DNA of 64,000 nt from NCBI RefSeq assembly GCF_023501975.1, contig NZ_JAMFLH010000006.1, forward strand, positions 124,001 to 188,000, given 5' to 3'. The stretch's first letter is position 1. Every line of letters starts with the position of its first letter. The notes beneath the pieces are model-generated. The model was not told the origin of the DNA, searched no databases, and worked only from the letters and a program-made list of their open reading frames with translations. Made by a program: the position numbers and the translations under genes. Shown piece by piece: positions 62,850-64,000 of the stretch. Origin of the DNA: Altererythrobacter sp. KTW20L (GTDB lineage: Bacteria > Pseudomonadota > Alphaproteobacteria > Sphingomonadales > Sphingomonadaceae).

Positions 62850-64000
62850 CTAAAGCTCTCCCGCTGCCAGGTATTCCACCTCCATGCCCAGGGTGGCGAT
62901 CTGGTCATCGATCACTGCGCGGTCACCCACCACCACGATCGCCATATCGCGCGGGTGGAGGTACTGCGCGGCGGCGGCATCGATATCGGCAGCTTCGATG
63001 GAGCGATAGATTTCCGGCAGGCGTTCCTGGTAGTCGTCCGGTCGACCGAACAGCCTGTTAGCCAGCAGGGCTTCGAGCACCTGGTCGTTGGTTTCGAACC
63101 GGTTAGGCAGGCCGCGCGCGTTGCCGTCGGTCACGCGCTGCAGTTCCACCTGATCGACTGGGCGCTGGTCCGGGAAGGCCTCCATCTGCTCGACAATGGC
63201 GCGAATGGAATCCGCCGTGCGATCGGCCTGGACTGCGGTGGAAACGGTGAAGGCTTGCGGTCCCACGCGGCCCGGCAGGTTCGAGCGTACGCCATAGGTC
63301 CAACCCCGCGTCTCGCGCAGGTCCATGTTGAGGCGTGACAGGAAGCCGTTGCCCATCACTTCATTCGCCAGTTCCAGCGGCTCGGTCCCTCGGGCCAGGC
63401 CGGTCAGCGGTAGCAGGCGGGCCATGAGCAGCACCGATTGCGGCGAATTGGGCCGGTCGATAACGACCAGGCGTTGGCGGGCTGCCGGGATCGACGTGTC
63501 GATGGCCTTGGTGGGGCGGGCGGCGGGCAGCAGGGCCCAGTCACCGAAAGCGCCCTCTAGCAGCGGCAGGAGGCTGGCCATGTCGATATCGCCCACTACG
63601 GTGAAGCTGGCAAGATCGGGGCGGAACCATTCGCTGTGCTCGGCGCGCAGGTCGGCCGTGGTCAGGCGCTGGACCACCTCGCTGGTGCCGATGGTCGAGG
63701 CCATGGCATAGGGGTTTTCGCCGAACAGTAGGCGGCCCATGGCGCGGCTCGCCAGCTCGCCCGGCTGGGTGCGCTCCTCGTCGATTTCGGCCAGCCTCTG
63801 GGTCTGCACGCGGCCGAAGGCATCTTCAGCGAAGCTGGGGTTGAGCGTGATGTCGGCCATCAGGCCCAGCGATTGCGGCAGGCTGCTGGTCAGCGATGTC
63901 AGCCTGACCGTGGTCGTATCGACGCCTGCACTCGCGCTCACGCTGGCACCCAGTTCCTCCTGCGCGATCAGGATGTCGAAGGTGTCGCGGGTGGTTGTGC
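62850..64000 (-). CDS. M16-family peptidase (C-terminal portion, cut by window edge)
   Basis: The visible 380 or so residues correspond to the second half of an M16 (insulinase/pitrilysin-like) protein; the gene continues past the right edge. Conserved elements include DLASFTVVGDI, QSVLLMARLLP, NEVMGNGFLSRLNMDLRETRGWTYGV (the R/Y substrate-binding motif) and VDQVELQRV. The zinc-binding HxxEH is not seen in this part; it may lie upstream outside the window, or this half may be the non-catalytic partner, as is usual. It ends 43 bases before chrA, on the same strand. Confidence 0.85.
   Translation of the reverse strand, partial: TTTRDTFDILIAQEELGASVSASAGVDTTTVRLTSLTSSLPQSLGLMADITLNPSFAEDAFGRVQTQRLAEIDEERTQPGELASRAMGRLLFGENPYAMASTIGTSEVVQRLTTADLRAEHSEWFRPDLASFTVVGDIDMASLLPLLEGAFGDWALLPAARPTKAIDTSIPAARQRLVVIDRPNSPQSVLLMARLLPLTGLARGTEPLELANEVMGNGFLSRLNMDLRETRGWTYGVRSNLPGRVGPQAFTVSTAVQADRTADSIRAIVEQMEAFPDQRPVDQVELQRVTDGNARGLPNRFETNDQVLEALLANRLFGRPDDYQERLPEIYRSIEAADIDAAAAQYLHPRDMAIVVVGDRAVIDDQIATLGMEVEYLAAGEL

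Noticed and set aside
1-64000. CRISPR arrays, insertion sequences, integrases, prophage genes, toxin-antitoxin pairs and rRNA
   Set aside because: I looked on both strands and found no regular spaced repeats, transposase motifs or phage modules. The tandem repeats seen are all within coding tails.

Overview
The window comes from a GC-rich (about two thirds G+C by eye) alphaproteobacterial chromosome, most likely order Sphingomonadales and probably near Erythrobacteraceae. The basis is gene content: ChpT phosphotransferase, an alphaproteobacterial RpoH, ATP12-family chaperone, TIGR02186 protein next to a TauE exporter, DUF3297, TorF-type porin, a TonB-dependent receptor, two SPOR proteins flanking an orphan ParA, and a HerA-like ATPase. 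Almost all of it is core chromosome. I see no prophage, insertion sequence, CRISPR array, rRNA or conjugative genes. REGIONS. 1-4.4 kb: rimO (cut by the left edge), a DUF1761 gene, then serS-surE-potassium channel as a minus-strand run. 4.4-4.8 kb: a foldable dispersed repeat (copy A) and tRNA-Val. 4.8-9.2 kb: sppA, and pyrB translationally coupled to a dihydroorotase-like gene lacking the metal-binding motifs. 9.2-13.4 kb: SPOR lipoprotein, unknown protein and ParA on the minus strand, with a divergent Sel1/SPOR protein. 13.4-15.8 kb: DUF418 membrane protein, then bfd and bfr behind putative iron-regulated sites. 15.8-20.6 kb: der, gloA, SIMPL protein, TorF porin and a metallophosphatase. 20.6-22.5 kb: rnpB, an AmpD-like amidase and chpT. 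22.7-27 kb: rluD-like, rpoH, mtgA, a zinc-type CDF transporter and a small membrane protein. 27-35 kb: clpX, clpP, tig and tRNA-Leu on the minus strand, interrupted by a plus-strand exported amidase and a TonB receptor. 35-38.2 kb: DUF3297, then an NfrB-like glycosyltransferase with a frame break near its start and an overlapping gene with an NfrA-like C-terminus. 38.2-41.7 kb: TauE/SafE exporter, TIGR02186 protein and HerA-like ATPase, followed by repeat copy B. 42-47 kb: MATE exporter, queE, a second inverted repeat, and valS. 47-50.7 kb: a four-gene Mla/MCE lipid transport operon. 50.7-54.1 kb: crcB, RluC-like synthase, HAD phosphatase, small membrane protein and ATP12, tightly packed on the minus strand. 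54.3-57 kb: rpsU, an FKBP isomerase and a DUF4153 protein. 57-61.6 kb: gatC, gatA, an oxidoreductase, a small unknown, gatB and trmL as one overlapping run. 61.6-64 kb: chrA and a truncated M16 peptidase. WORKING TOGETHER. The window combines translation and proteostasis (serS, valS, gatCAB, rimO, trmL, RluA enzymes, rpsU, rnpB, tig, clpPX, rpoH), envelope maintenance (Mla operon, mtgA, AmpD-like amidase, SPOR proteins, SppA) and iron storage (bfd/bfr). Junctions of 1-4 nt (ATGA, TAATG, GTGA) are frequent and imply extensive translational coupling. MOST UNUSUAL POINTS. (1) Two copies of a roughly 165-230 bp intergenic repeat whose hairpin stems differ in sequence but keep pairing and the same ATCC loop. 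(2) A single-nucleotide frame break in the NfrB-like glycosyltransferase. (3) A trmL gene with no canonical start upstream of its conserved N-terminus. (4) A PyrC homologue missing its catalytic residues, coupled to pyrB. I did not find a clear new defence or mobile system, and I do not claim one.
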